NCBI RefSeq assembly: GCF_003143755.1
Contig: NZ_QFRI01000001.1
Span: forward strand, 952,051 to 1,016,050
Length of the DNA: 64,000 bases
Direction of reading: 5' to 3'
From: Algibacter marinivivus
Lineage (GTDB): Bacteria > Bacteroidota > Bacteroidia > Flavobacteriales > Flavobacteriaceae
The notes beneath the pieces were generated by a model. It saw only the letters and a program-made list of their open reading frames with translations, had not been told where the DNA came from and searched no databases. Below, in pieces: positions 43,321 through 51,984 of the stretch (its first letter is position 1; each line of letters starts with the position of its first letter). Position numbers and translations under genes: made by a program.

Positions 43321-44337
43321 TTAAATTATAGATTTAATTTTTTCAACCACAACTTCTGGAGCAACACTACTCGAAGCTTCTTTATAATTTTCTGGATATT
43401 TATTACCATAGATTGAAGTTGGTACTAGCGGAAATTTTTCTCTATCTGCAATTAAACCATAATCTTGCGGTTGATTAAAAGGTGTAAAACCAGCAAATGG
43501 ATGCGTAACACCCCAAATAGTTATCACTTTTACGCCTAACATGGCTGCAATATGAGCATTTCCTGAATCCATTGACAACATCACGTCTAAATTCGAAATA
43601 ACATCCATCTCTTCATCAAGCGATAATTTCCCTGCTAAATTGATGGTATTATCAAAGCTGTTTTCAAATTCATTTAAAATTTCAGACTCATATTTACCAC
43701 CTCCAAATAAAATAACCTGATTGTCTTCTGATAGTTTTTCAACAACCTGTTTCATCAAATTTAAAGGATACATTTTTCCTTCGTGAGCTGCAAATGGTGC
43801 AATTCCAATACACTTTTTTGAATGATTATTTACTAATTCTTGAAGTTTAGTGCTTAACGCTACCTTTTTAGGAAAACTAGGTTTTGATAAATCAACAGCA
43901 TAGCCTAAACCCCTAAACACATCTGCATACCTTTGATGCGTTGTTTTAAGTTGCTTAAATATTTGTCCTGACGTTAGTAACCTTTTTTCCTTTCTGCCTT
44001 TATCAATTGAAATAAAACGCTTGCATCGAATAAATTTCTTGAGCATTTTACTTCTAAGTACGTTATGCAAATCTGCAATTACATAAAACTTCTTTTTATT
44101 AAGCTGTCTTGCTAATTTATAAAGTCCGAAAATACCTTTATGCTCACCTTTAACATCTGCAGGAAACACCTCAACATGTTCTAAATCTCTAAAAAAAGGA
44201 CTAAAGAAAGCTCGTGTTAAAACCGTTATTTTAAGTTCTGGATGCTGTTTGGTAAGTGCGCGCAAAACAGGAACCGTCATAGCTACATCTCCCATTGCTG
44301 AAAGACGTATAACTAAGATGTTTTTTTGTTTTGGCAT
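43321..44337 (-). CDS. Glycosyltransferase family 9 (heptosyltransferase-like)
   Basis: 338 residues with two Rossmann-like halves of the GT-B fold: N-terminal NILVIRLSAMGDVAMTVPVLRAL and C-terminal FGGGKYES, MLSMDSGNAHIAAMLGVKVITIWG. GT9 enzymes add heptose or related sugars to the lipid A-core. A REP-like hairpin ends 18 nt upstream of its ATG, in the short gap after the DUF4254 gene in the same direction. Confidence 0.93.
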   Translation of the reverse strand: MPKQKNILVIRLSAMGDVAMTVPVLRALTKQHPELKITVLTRAFFSPFFRDLEHVEVFPADVKGEHKGIFGLYKLARQLNKKKFYVIADLHNVLRSKMLKKFIRCKRFISIDKGRKEKRLLTSGQIFKQLKTTHQRYADVFRGLGYAVDLSKPSFPKKVALSTKLQELVNNHSKKCIGIAPFAAHEGKMYPLNLMKQVVEKLSEDNQVILFGGGKYESEILNEFENSFDNTINLAGKLSLDEEMDVISNLDVMLSMDSGNAHIAAMLGVKVITIWGVTHPFAGFTPFNQPQDYGLIADREKFPLVPTSIYGNKYPENYKEASSSVAPEVVVEKIKSII

Positions 44338-44355
44338 CTCAATATTTAGGATGAT

Positions 44356-44375
44356 ATTCCTGCCTTCACAGGAAT
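44356..44375. repeat. REP-like palindrome before the GT9 gene
   Basis: ATTCCTG-CCTTCA-CAGGAAT, a 7-bp stem ending 18 nt upstream of the GT9 start codon and 1 nt after the DUF4254 stop. Confidence 0.75.
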
Positions 44376-44376
44376 T

Positions 44377-44982
44377 TTATTTTTGAGAACGAAGAACAGG
44401 GTTTAATTCATCGTCATTATACATTTTCATTTGCTTGTATACTTTCATGTATTTATCACCATTTTCAATATCACTTAAAAGGGTATCAATTGCTGTAGAT
44501 AAATCAACACGTTGCTCTAATAAAATATCTAATTTTTTCTGGCAAGTTGCTTTATGTTCCGCAGAAGCGTCATTACGAGTTGCTTCCTCATTCATATGAT
44601 AGACTTTTAAAGCCAAAATAGATAATCTATCTACGCCCCAAGCAGGACTTTCGGTATTAATTGTAGCGTTATCTTTTACAGAAACATCATTGTATTTTTC
44701 AAGGAAATAACTGTCAATGTACTCCACCATATCCGTTCTATCTTGATTGGAAGCATCAATTTGACGTTTTAAAGTTAAAGCTGCAACAGGATCTATTTGC
44801 GGGTCGCGAATAATATCTTCATAATGCCATTGTACGGTATCAATCCAGCATTTTCTGTATAACAAATGTTCTAATAAATCACTTTTTGAATATGGGTTTT
44901 CAAAAGGCTGATCTACGGTATTAATTATGTGGTATTTTTCAATAACATCTTGAAAAATCTTGTTGGCTTTTTCTGTGAACAT
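44377..44982 (-). CDS. DUF4254 family protein
   Basis: The start is ATG 44982 (MFTEKANKIFQDVIEKYH, 201 aa). An in-frame ATG at 45024 lies upstream of the -7 box and is rejected. The protein is all-helical and soluble with conserved polar stretches (LLYRKCWIDTVQWHYEDIIRDP, WGVDRLSILALKVYHM). DUF4254 has no known function. It lies next to a GT9 gene in many Bacteroidota, suggesting a link to LPS core synthesis. Confidence 0.88.
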   Translation of the reverse strand: MFTEKANKIFQDVIEKYHIINTVDQPFENPYSKSDLLEHLLYRKCWIDTVQWHYEDIIRDPQIDPVAALTLKRQIDASNQDRTDMVEYIDSYFLEKYNDVSVKDNATINTESPAWGVDRLSILALKVYHMNEEATRNDASAEHKATCQKKLDILLEQRVDLSTAIDTLLSDIENGDKYMKVYKQMKMYNDDELNPVLRSQK

Positions 44983-45002
44983 ATAAATTGGATTATAAAG
45001 TA

Positions 45003-45010
45003 CAAAACTA
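45003..45010 (-). promoter_or_regulatory. -7 box of the DUF4254 gene, fixes its start
   Basis: TAGTTTTG on the minus strand matches TAnnTTTG. The predicted transcript begins after the in-frame ATG at 45024, leaving ATG 44982 as the start with a leader of about 15 nt. Confidence 0.5.
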
Positions 45011-45118
45011 CGTAAAATATACAAGAATCTTTAGCATCAGAAAACTTCAAAAATGATTAAAGACAAATTTGTAAATGGGTTTCATTAACTTTACTATTCA
45101 TAATTTAGTTTTAGGCGT

Positions 45119-45778
45119 ATGGTTATTCATAATTTATCTCTTCAAAATTCTATATTGAACAATTTCTTATCTGAAATAAGAAGTGTTGATCTTCAAAAAG
45201 ATAGAATGAGATTTAGAAGAAATATTGAACGTATAGGTGAAATATTAGGCTATGAAATGAGTAAGAATTTGAGTTATAACTCTGAATCGATTAAAACCCC
45301 TTTAGGGACTTCAAAAATTAATTTACCTGAAAATGATATTGTTCTCTGCTCTATTTTAAGAGCTGGAGTTCCGTTACATAATGGATTACTAAATTATTTT
45401 GATACTGCAGAAAACGCCTTTATTTCTGCTTACAGACACCATAAACACAGCCTTGAGAGTTTTGAAATTATTGTAGAGTATTTAGCTTGTCCGAATCTAG
45501 AAGGTAAAACACTTATTTTGGCAGACCCCATGTTAGCAACGGGACAATCTATGTTAGCTACTTTTGAAGCTTTAAAACCTTTTGGAACGCCTAAAGAGAT
45601 TCATTTAGTTAGTGTTATTGGCGCTCAAGATGGTGTTAATTTTGTAGAACAACATTTTGATGTTAATACAAATTTATGGATTGCTGCTATTGATAAAACC
45701 CTAAACGATAAAGGCTATATTGTTCCTGGGCTTGGAGATGCTGGTGATTTAGCTTTTGGAAAAAAACTACAACAATAA
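45119..45778 (+). CDS. upp: Uracil phosphoribosyltransferase
   Basis: 219 residues; makes UMP from uracil and PRPP. The PRPP-binding loop is ADPMLATGQS (about 137-146); ILRAGVPLHNG and YIVPGLGDAGDLAFG are further family motifs. The start codon is not preceded by a perfect -7 box; TAATTTAG at 45101 is the best candidate. It overlaps the convergent DUF6427 gene by 12 nt. Confidence 0.96.
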   Translation: MVIHNLSLQNSILNNFLSEIRSVDLQKDRMRFRRNIERIGEILGYEMSKNLSYNSESIKTPLGTSKINLPENDIVLCSILRAGVPLHNGLLNYFDTAENAFISAYRHHKHSLESFEIIVEYLACPNLEGKTLILADPMLATGQSMLATFEALKPFGTPKEIHLVSVIGAQDGVNFVEQHFDVNTNLWIAAIDKTLNDKGYIVPGLGDAGDLAFGKKLQQ

Positions 45779-46690
45779 TAAAATAAACGGTAATACAATT
45801 ATAACGGCTAAAAAGATTTCTTTAAACCACTTTTCTTGAATAATATCAATATAATTGGCGATGATAATAGCCAATGGTGCAAATAAAAATAAAAATTCAC
45901 TTCCGTTTTTCTGAGGCGCTTGTATCACTATAAAAAAGGCTATAACTGCAGCTAAAATGATGATTTTAAACGATACTCTGAATGCTTTTTTCTTCTTTTT
46001 GATATTCTGTAAATAAAATATTGAAGACCATGCACCAAATGATAACAGCACAGTAATGGCAATTAAATATTGAAAAGAATTATAATTGCTAAAATCGTAA
46101 CTTATTCCTGGTGAGAGATTAAATACTCCAAAAAAACTATCATAAAAAACGATTGAAGCTGCACAGGAAATTACAAAAACAGTTATAACACTCAAGAAAG
46201 GAATTATCCAATGCCTTATGTTATTATCTGTATATAAAACCAGAGACAAAATGATTAAAACAAAAAATAAAATAGACCAGAAATAAAATAATGCTGCAAT
46301 GGCAATCCAAAAAGCAGCATCAAAAAGCTTTTTCTTTGTGTTTTTTGGAGAGCGTAAACTCACTACTCTTCTTAACCCTAGTAACATAAAAAAATTAGAT
46401 ATTAATACGTTTGAGCTACTTGTGGTTTGTGTTATAAACAACAAAAACAGACTAAATAACAAGATTTCATAGTTATTCTTATTGGTTAAGCTGTTCTTAT
46501 TTACAATAAAATTTAGAAGTAAAATAGATGCAAAAATTAGAAAAAGTAAAACACTTTGTTTTAATATAAAATCAAACGATAAACCTCCATTTACGGTATT
46601 TGCCCTAGCTGTAATAAAAGCTAAAAGCGCAATAAAAAAAACAAGCGCAAAATATAATGGTCTAGATTTATTAAAAAAGCTTGTTATCAT
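45767..46690 (-). CDS. DUF6427 polytopic membrane protein
   Basis: 307 residues with about 9 hydrophobic helices and few polar motifs (N-terminal FFNKSRPLYFALVFFIALLAF). I assign it to the flavobacterial family DUF6427 from memory. Function unknown. It overlaps the upp 3' end by 12 nt on the opposite strand and is divergent from the small DUF6341-like gene. Confidence 0.82.
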   Translation of the reverse strand: MITSFFNKSRPLYFALVFFIALLAFITARANTVNGGLSFDFILKQSVLLFLIFASILLLNFIVNKNSLTNKNNYEILLFSLFLLFITQTTSSSNVLISNFFMLLGLRRVVSLRSPKNTKKKLFDAAFWIAIAALFYFWSILFFVLIILSLVLYTDNNIRHWIIPFLSVITVFVISCAASIVFYDSFFGVFNLSPGISYDFSNYNSFQYLIAITVLLSFGAWSSIFYLQNIKKKKKAFRVSFKIIILAAVIAFFIVIQAPQKNGSEFLFLFAPLAIIIANYIDIIQEKWFKEIFLAVIIVLPFILLLL

Positions 46691-46710
46691 TAACTGTTTT
46701 TGTATTTTTG
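46681..46710 (+). promoter_or_regulatory. Promoter of the DUF6341-like gene
   Basis: TTG (46681-46683), 19-nt spacer, TATTTTTG (46703-46710): a full consensus promoter. Its -33 box lies inside the first codons of the divergent DUF6427 gene. The leader of about 50 nt contains AACTAT-AAA-ATAGTT (46726-46740). Confidence 0.65.
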
Positions 46711-46763
46711 CTCTGTAAATATACTAACTATAAAATAGTTGGTGATTAATAAACAATTACAAA

Positions 46764-46991
46764 ATGAAAGATTTCTTTTACGCGATTCAAGATTTATTTG
46801 TTGACTATATTTTTGCACCTTTTGATTGGTTAAGAAAATTAGAGCTTGAAAGCTGGTTTGGAGCAAACACTATATCTTGGTTATTTATGCTTATTGGATT
46901 TGTAGCTATGATTTACTGGATGCTACAGCTTAGAATATTTGATAATAATAATGAAGAAGATAAAAGTATTTCTTCACACTCATTTTTATAA
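46764..46991 (+). CDS. Small membrane protein, DUF6341-like (75 aa)
   Basis: 75 residues: an amphipathic N-terminal part (MKDFFYAIQDLFVDYIFAPF), one clear transmembrane helix (ISWLFMLIGFVAMIYWML), and an acidic tail (NNNEEDKS). The family is conserved near purD and upp in flavobacteria, to my recollection; function unknown. Its stop overlaps the purD stop by 6 nt on the other strand. Confidence 0.85.
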   Translation: MKDFFYAIQDLFVDYIFAPFDWLRKLELESWFGANTISWLFMLIGFVAMIYWMLQLRIFDNNNEEDKSISSHSFL

Positions 46992-48257
46992 ATCGAATCC
47001 AATATCTTTACGATAATACATCTTATCAAAGTATAGTTTATCTATACTTTGGTAAGATTTTTTTATGGCCTCTTGATACGTTTTCCCATAAGACGTTATC
47101 GCCATTACACGCCCTCCAGAAGTTACAATTTTACCATCTTTTATTTGTGCTCCAGCATGAAACGGTATAGAATCTTTAATAGCATCTACTCCAGTAATTT
47201 CTTTTCCTTTTTCATAAGCTTCAGGATAACCCCCTGAAACTGTCATGATTGTTGTAGCTGCACGTTCATCAATTTCAATATTGATTTTATCTAAAGTAAC
47301 GTTACCCATGGCTTCCAAAATTTCAACAAAATCGTTTTTCAATCTTGGTAAAACCACCTCAGTTTCTGGGTCCCCCATTCTTACATTATATTCAATCACT
47401 TTTGGATCATCACCTACTTTAATAAGCCCGATAAATACAAACCCAACATAAGGTAAGTTATCCTTTTTAAAACCGTTTATTGTAGGCTTTACAATACGTT
47501 CTTCAATTTTATTTAGAAATTCATCTGTAGCAAAAGGTACTGGAGAAACAGCTCCCATACCTCCTGTATTTAAACCAGTATCACCTTCGCCAATACGCTT
47601 ATAATCTTTGGCAGTTGGTAATATTTTATAATTTTCACCATCAGTTAATACAAAACAACTTAGTTCTATTCCATCCAAAAACTCTTCAATAACTACTTTG
47701 GTACTCGCTTCACCAAATTTAGCATCAACAAGCATGCTTTTCAGTTCTGCTTTAGCATCATTCAAATCATTTAAAATAACAACACCTTTTCCTGCTGCTA
47801 AACCATCTGCTTTTAAAACATAAGGTGGGTTTAAAGTTTCTAAAAAGGCATACCCTTTCTCTACAGTACCTTTTGTAAAACTTTCGTAAGCTGCAGTTGG
47901 TATATTATGACGGTATAAAAACTCTTTTGCAAACTCTTTACTGCCTTCCAATTCTGCTGCTACTTTTTGCGGACCAATAACCGATACGTGTTTAATAGCC
48001 TCATCATTTAAAAAAAAATCATGAACCCCTTGAACTAAAGGGTCTTCAGGACCAACAACAACCATATCAATATGGTTATTTAACACTAATTCTTTTATCG
48101 CAGGGAAATCAGTAACGCCAATATTTACATTAGTAGCTACTTCTGCTGTCCCAGAGTTTCCTGGTGCTACAAATAGGTTTTTACATTTTGAACTTTGAGC
48201 AATTTTCCAAGCAAAAGTATGTTCTCTTCCTCCAGAACCAAGTATTAAAATATTCAT
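46986..48257 (-). CDS. purD: Phosphoribosylamine--glycine ligase
   Basis: 423 residues, the ATP-grasp ligase of the second step of purine synthesis. N-terminal MNILILGSGGREHTFAWKI, ATP-grasp loop LKADGLAAGKGVVIL, and GFVFIGLIKVGDDPKVIEYNVRMGDPETEVVLPRL are all present. A REP-like hairpin (48273-48290) lies 15 nt before the ATG inside the predicted leader; the -7 box is at 48345-48352. Confidence 0.97.
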   Translation of the reverse strand: MNILILGSGGREHTFAWKIAQSSKCKNLFVAPGNSGTAEVATNVNIGVTDFPAIKELVLNNHIDMVVVGPEDPLVQGVHDFFLNDEAIKHVSVIGPQKVAAELEGSKEFAKEFLYRHNIPTAAYESFTKGTVEKGYAFLETLNPPYVLKADGLAAGKGVVILNDLNDAKAELKSMLVDAKFGEASTKVVIEEFLDGIELSCFVLTDGENYKILPTAKDYKRIGEGDTGLNTGGMGAVSPVPFATDEFLNKIEERIVKPTINGFKKDNLPYVGFVFIGLIKVGDDPKVIEYNVRMGDPETEVVLPRLKNDFVEILEAMGNVTLDKINIEIDERAATTIMTVSGGYPEAYEKGKEITGVDAIKDSIPFHAGAQIKDGKIVTSGGRVMAITSYGKTYQEAIKKSYQSIDKLYFDKMYYRKDIGFDL

Positions 48258-48272
48258 CTATTTTGTTTTAGT

Positions 48273-48290
48273 TTCCCGTCTTCACGGGAA
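48273..48290. repeat. REP-like palindrome in the purD leader
   Basis: TTCCCGT-CTTC-ACGGGAA, a 7-bp stem with a TGACAAA flank, ending 15 nt upstream of the purD start codon. Confidence 0.75.
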
Positions 48291-48344
48291 TGACAAATGA
48301 CTGTTTTTTAATGCTGAGCATTAAAAGCTAGTTTTAAGTTTCCG

Positions 48345-48352
48345 CAAAAATA
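48345..48352 (-). promoter_or_regulatory. -7 box of purD
   Basis: TATTTTTG on the minus strand followed by CGG. It gives a leader of about 80 nt that includes the REP-like hairpin. No clear -33 was found. Confidence 0.45.
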
Positions 48353-48358
48353 AAATTA

Positions 48359-49732
48359 ATGCTTCTAATACACGAATATTTTTTATTTACTTTACAAATT
48401 ATATCTATTAAAGTGAATTTATTCGATTTTTCATTGAAACTAAATGGTTTTCCTATCAAGGAAGCTACTTATGTATTGAAAACTATACATAATAAAGATG
48501 AAAGGGAATATACTTCATATGTAGAAGATAAAAAAAAAGAAATTGTCGATTATCACTTAAAAAACAATTCATTTTATAAATCATTTGCAAAAGATGTCAA
48601 TATTAATGATTGGGATTCAATTCCAATCATGACTAAAAAAGATTTACAACAACCATTAAATAAACTCCTTTCAAATGGTTTCAATAAAAAAAATGTATAT
48701 ATTGATAAAACCTCTGGCGCATCTGGTAATCCGTTTATTTTTGCAAAAGACAAATTTTGCCATGCATTAACATGGGCAGTTATTAAAAATAGATTTGGCT
48801 GGTTTAATATTGATTTTAATTCTTCTAAACAAGCACGTTTTTATGGTATCCCTCTTGATAAAAAAGGTAATTATATAGAAAAAATAAAAGACTTTTTAAG
48901 TACAAGAACTAGGTTTGATGTATTTGATTTAAGTGATGATGCCTTTGAAAATTGGATAAACATTTTTAAAACAAAACAACTTGAGTATATGAATGGATAT
49001 ACTAGCTCTATACTTCAATTTGCTAAATATTTAAAGCGCAAAAATATTATTCTAAAAGATATTTGCCCCTCTTTACAAGTGTGCATTGTTACATCTGAAA
49101 TGCTTTTTGAAGACGATAAAAAACTAATGGGAATTCAATTTGGAGTCCCAATAATTAATGAATATGGGGCTTCTGAATTGGATTTAATCGCATTTGAAAA
49201 CCCAAACGGGAATTGGTTAATTAATAGCGAAACTTTATTTGTAGAAATTTTAGATGAAAATAATACTATTTTGCCTTACGGCGAAGAGGGACGTATTGTA
49301 ATTACATCACTTTATAATAAGGCACATCCATTTATTCGATATGATATTGGTGATATTGGCATCCTTTCAAAAGCCAGTACATTAAAAACGCCTATTCTAG
49401 AGAAATTAATTGGTCGTACTAATGATATGGCTGTTCTACCAAGTGGAAAAAAAGCGGCAGGATTAACCTTTTATTATATTACCAAAAGCATTATTGAAGA
49501 TGACGGAAATGTAAAAGAATTTGTGATTGAACAACTTAAAGCAGATTCATTTAAAATTATCTATGTAAGTTCTGAAGTGCTTTCCGAAGAAAAAAAGAAC
49601 ATAATTACTTCTGAAATGGAGAACTACCTTGAAAAAGGATTACAGATTAGCTTTGCAAAACAAGACCAATTAATTCGTTCAAAAAGTGGTAAATTGAAAC
49701 AATTTACATCCTACTTAAACCAAAATACATGA
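48359..49732 (+). CDS. Phenylacetate-CoA ligase/CapK-like adenylate-forming protein
   Basis: 457 residues from ATG 48359. The conserved region begins at NLFDFSLKLNGFPIKEA, so a GTG at 48413 is an alternative start that drops a hydrophobic 18-residue stretch. Motifs of the PaaK/CapK branch are visible: DKTSGASGNPFIF (P-loop-like), NEYGASELDLIAF and RYDIGDIGIL. CapK-like members occur in capsule and exopolysaccharide loci, where they may activate an acid for transfer to sugar. First gene of the plus-strand half of the polysaccharide locus; it overlaps wecB by 4 nt. Confidence 0.85.
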   Translation: MLLIHEYFLFTLQIISIKVNLFDFSLKLNGFPIKEATYVLKTIHNKDEREYTSYVEDKKKEIVDYHLKNNSFYKSFAKDVNINDWDSIPIMTKKDLQQPLNKLLSNGFNKKNVYIDKTSGASGNPFIFAKDKFCHALTWAVIKNRFGWFNIDFNSSKQARFYGIPLDKKGNYIEKIKDFLSTRTRFDVFDLSDDAFENWINIFKTKQLEYMNGYTSSILQFAKYLKRKNIILKDICPSLQVCIVTSEMLFEDDKKLMGIQFGVPIINEYGASELDLIAFENPNGNWLINSETLFVEILDENNTILPYGEEGRIVITSLYNKAHPFIRYDIGDIGILSKASTLKTPILEKLIGRTNDMAVLPSGKKAAGLTFYYITKSIIEDDGNVKEFVIEQLKADSFKIIYVSSEVLSEEKKNIITSEMENYLEKGLQISFAKQDQLIRSKSGKLKQFTSYLNQNT

Positions 49733-50814
49733 ATATTACTATAGTTGCCGGTGCAAGACCAAATTTTATGAAAATTGCTCCTATTATTGAGGCTATCCTA
49801 GAAAAGAATAAGGAGGGGTTCAATATCAATTATAGATTGGTGCATACAGGACAACACTATGATAAAAACCTGAGTGGTACTTTTTTTGAAGAACTAAACA
49901 TCCCGCTTCCAGATGCTAATTTGGATGTAAAAAGCGGTACCCAAGCAGAACAAACTGCTGCTATAATGATTGGATTTGAAAACGAATTAAAGCAAAACCC
50001 TTCCGATTTAGTAATGGTAGTAGGCGATGTTACCTCAACAATGGCGTGTACGATAGTTGCTAAAAAAGCACATATTAAAGTTGCTCATGTGGAAGCTGGA
50101 ATTCGCTCTGGGGATATGCGCATGCCCGAAGAAATTAATAGAATTGTTACGGATAGTTTAACTGACTATTTTTTTACAACAACCTCTCTGGCAAATGCCA
50201 ATTTAATTAAACTAGGTGTATCAAAATCTAAGCTTTTTTTTGTTGGAAACGTGATGATTGACACCTTGCTTAAAAATACAAATAGGTTGCAAAAACCAGC
50301 GCTTTGGGATGATTTAAACTTATCTGAAAAACAATATATGGTGATGACGCTTCATAGACCAAGTAATGTAGATGAAGAGCTGCAATTAAAAACGTTGATT
50401 ACTCAAATTGTTAGTCTAGGAAAAGATTATCCAGTTATTTTTCCAGTTCATCCTAGAACTAAAAAGCTATTAAACAGTTTAAATTTAGAATTTAAAAATC
50501 TTCATTATGTAACTCCTTTAGGATATTTAAAGTTTAATTATTTGGTGAAATACGCTAAAGCAGTAATTACAGATTCTGGAGGTATAACAGAAGAAACCAC
50601 CGTCATGAATGTTCCTTGCATTACTTTAAGAGAGAATACCGAACGCCCTGAAACTTGTGATATAGGAACAAATATTTTAGTAGGTAGTGATTCTGAAAAA
50701 ATTAAAAACGCTTTTAAAATTTTACTTACGGATAATTGGAAACAAGGAGAAGTTCCTGAATTATGGGATGGAAATGCTGCAAAACGAATTGTTAATCATT
50801 TAACATCTATTTAG
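49729..50814 (+). CDS. wecB: UDP-N-acetylglucosamine 2-epimerase (non-hydrolysing)
   Basis: 361 residues; interconverts UDP-GlcNAc and UDP-ManNAc. The N-terminal VAGARPNFMKIAPII, HTGQHYD, VVGDVTSTMACTIVAKK, HVEAGIRSGDMRMPEEINR and C-terminal TDSGGITEETTVMNVPCITLRENTERPET motifs are complete. The usual partner dehydrogenase wecC is not seen. ATGA overlap with the preceding gene and 6 nt before a GT4 gene indicate one operon. Confidence 0.95.
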   Translation: MNITIVAGARPNFMKIAPIIEAILEKNKEGFNINYRLVHTGQHYDKNLSGTFFEELNIPLPDANLDVKSGTQAEQTAAIMIGFENELKQNPSDLVMVVGDVTSTMACTIVAKKAHIKVAHVEAGIRSGDMRMPEEINRIVTDSLTDYFFTTTSLANANLIKLGVSKSKLFFVGNVMIDTLLKNTNRLQKPALWDDLNLSEKQYMVMTLHRPSNVDEELQLKTLITQIVSLGKDYPVIFPVHPRTKKLLNSLNLEFKNLHYVTPLGYLKFNYLVKYAKAVITDSGGITEETTVMNVPCITLRENTERPETCDIGTNILVGSDSEKIKNAFKILLTDNWKQGEVPELWDGNAAKRIVNHLTSI

Positions 50815-50820
50815 GTTAAA

Positions 50821-51984
50821 ATGAAAGAGGTTCTAATAATCACTAATTACTTCCCGCCTGAAACTGGTGCTGCCTCAAATCGTATATTTCATTTAGCCGA
50901 AGGGCTCCAAAAGCATAATTTTAAGGTTTCTGTTTTAACACCTTTACCTAATTATCCAAAAGGAAAAGTGTTTGAGGAATATAGAGGTGTTTTTAAGCAC
51001 ACTTCTCTAGAAAGTAATATAACTATTAACCGGTTATGGATTTATGCTAGTAATTCTAAGAATAAGCTGCTACGTCTTATTGCCATGTTGTCATACAGTT
51101 TCAGTTTGATTTGGTTTTTTACTTGGAATAAGATTCCAAAAACGGTTATTATACAATCGCCACCATTATTAGTTGCTTTTACATCTGTGTTTTTTCTTCG
51201 ATCGAAAAAAAGAAAAATTATTCTAAACGTTAGCGATTTATGGCCACTTGCAGGATTAGAATTAGGTGCTTTTAAAAAGAATTTTAGTTATAAGCTTCTC
51301 CAAAAAATAGAGCTGTTTAATTATAAATATGCTGATTTAGTTTTGGGACAAAGTGAAGAAATATTAGCGCATGTAAAATCTCTTTCCCCTGAAAAAGAAA
51401 CATTTTTGTATCGTAATTATCCAGATTTTGAAGTTAAATCTACTAGACATGAAATAGATTCATCAAAAAAACTAAAGATGGTTTATGCCGGTTTATTGGG
51501 AATTGCCCAAGGTATTCTAAAATTATGTGAAAACTTAGATTATACAAGAATCCAATTTCATATTTACGGTTCTGGAGCAGAACAACATGCTATTGAAAAC
51601 TTAATTAAAAACAAACCAGAATTAGATATTATTTATTATGGTGAAGTAACAAGACAAGCATTACATCAAGTCTTAACAAAATATGATTTCACAATAATCC
51701 CCCTTTTAAATAGAATTTACGGTTCAGTCCCTTCTAAAATATTTGAATATGCCCGTTTAGGAATACCAATGTTATATTTTGGTGGCGGCGAGGGAGAGGA
51801 TGTTATTGAAAAGTATGAATTAGGTTGGGTTGTACAACCTAGTAATTATGAAGATTTAAATAAAGTAATTTCAAAACTTAAGCTTTCTAAGCTAGAGTCT
51901 GAAAATAGAAATAAAATTCAAAAAACTGCTATTTATAATTTTGATTTTGAAAGTCAATTTATTAGGCTTATGGATTATCTCTAA
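50821..51984 (+). CDS. Glycosyltransferase family 4 (WbuB-like)
   Basis: 387 residues, GT-B fold. The N-terminal ITNYFPPETGAASNRIFHLAEGL and C-terminal VPSKIFEYARLGIPMLYFGGGEGED motifs are those of WbuB-type retaining GT4 enzymes, which transfer an aminosugar (such as FucNAc) to a lipid-linked intermediate. It belongs to the wecB operon and ends with a 4-nt overlap of the convergent sugar transferase gene. Confidence 0.9.
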   Translation: MKEVLIITNYFPPETGAASNRIFHLAEGLQKHNFKVSVLTPLPNYPKGKVFEEYRGVFKHTSLESNITINRLWIYASNSKNKLLRLIAMLSYSFSLIWFFTWNKIPKTVIIQSPPLLVAFTSVFFLRSKKRKIILNVSDLWPLAGLELGAFKKNFSYKLLQKIELFNYKYADLVLGQSEEILAHVKSLSPEKETFLYRNYPDFEVKSTRHEIDSSKKLKMVYAGLLGIAQGILKLCENLDYTRIQFHIYGSGAEQHAIENLIKNKPELDIIYYGEVTRQALHQVLTKYDFTIIPLLNRIYGSVPSKIFEYARLGIPMLYFGGGEGEDVIEKYELGWVVQPSNYEDLNKVISKLKLSKLESENRNKIQKTAIYNFDFESQFIRLMDYL

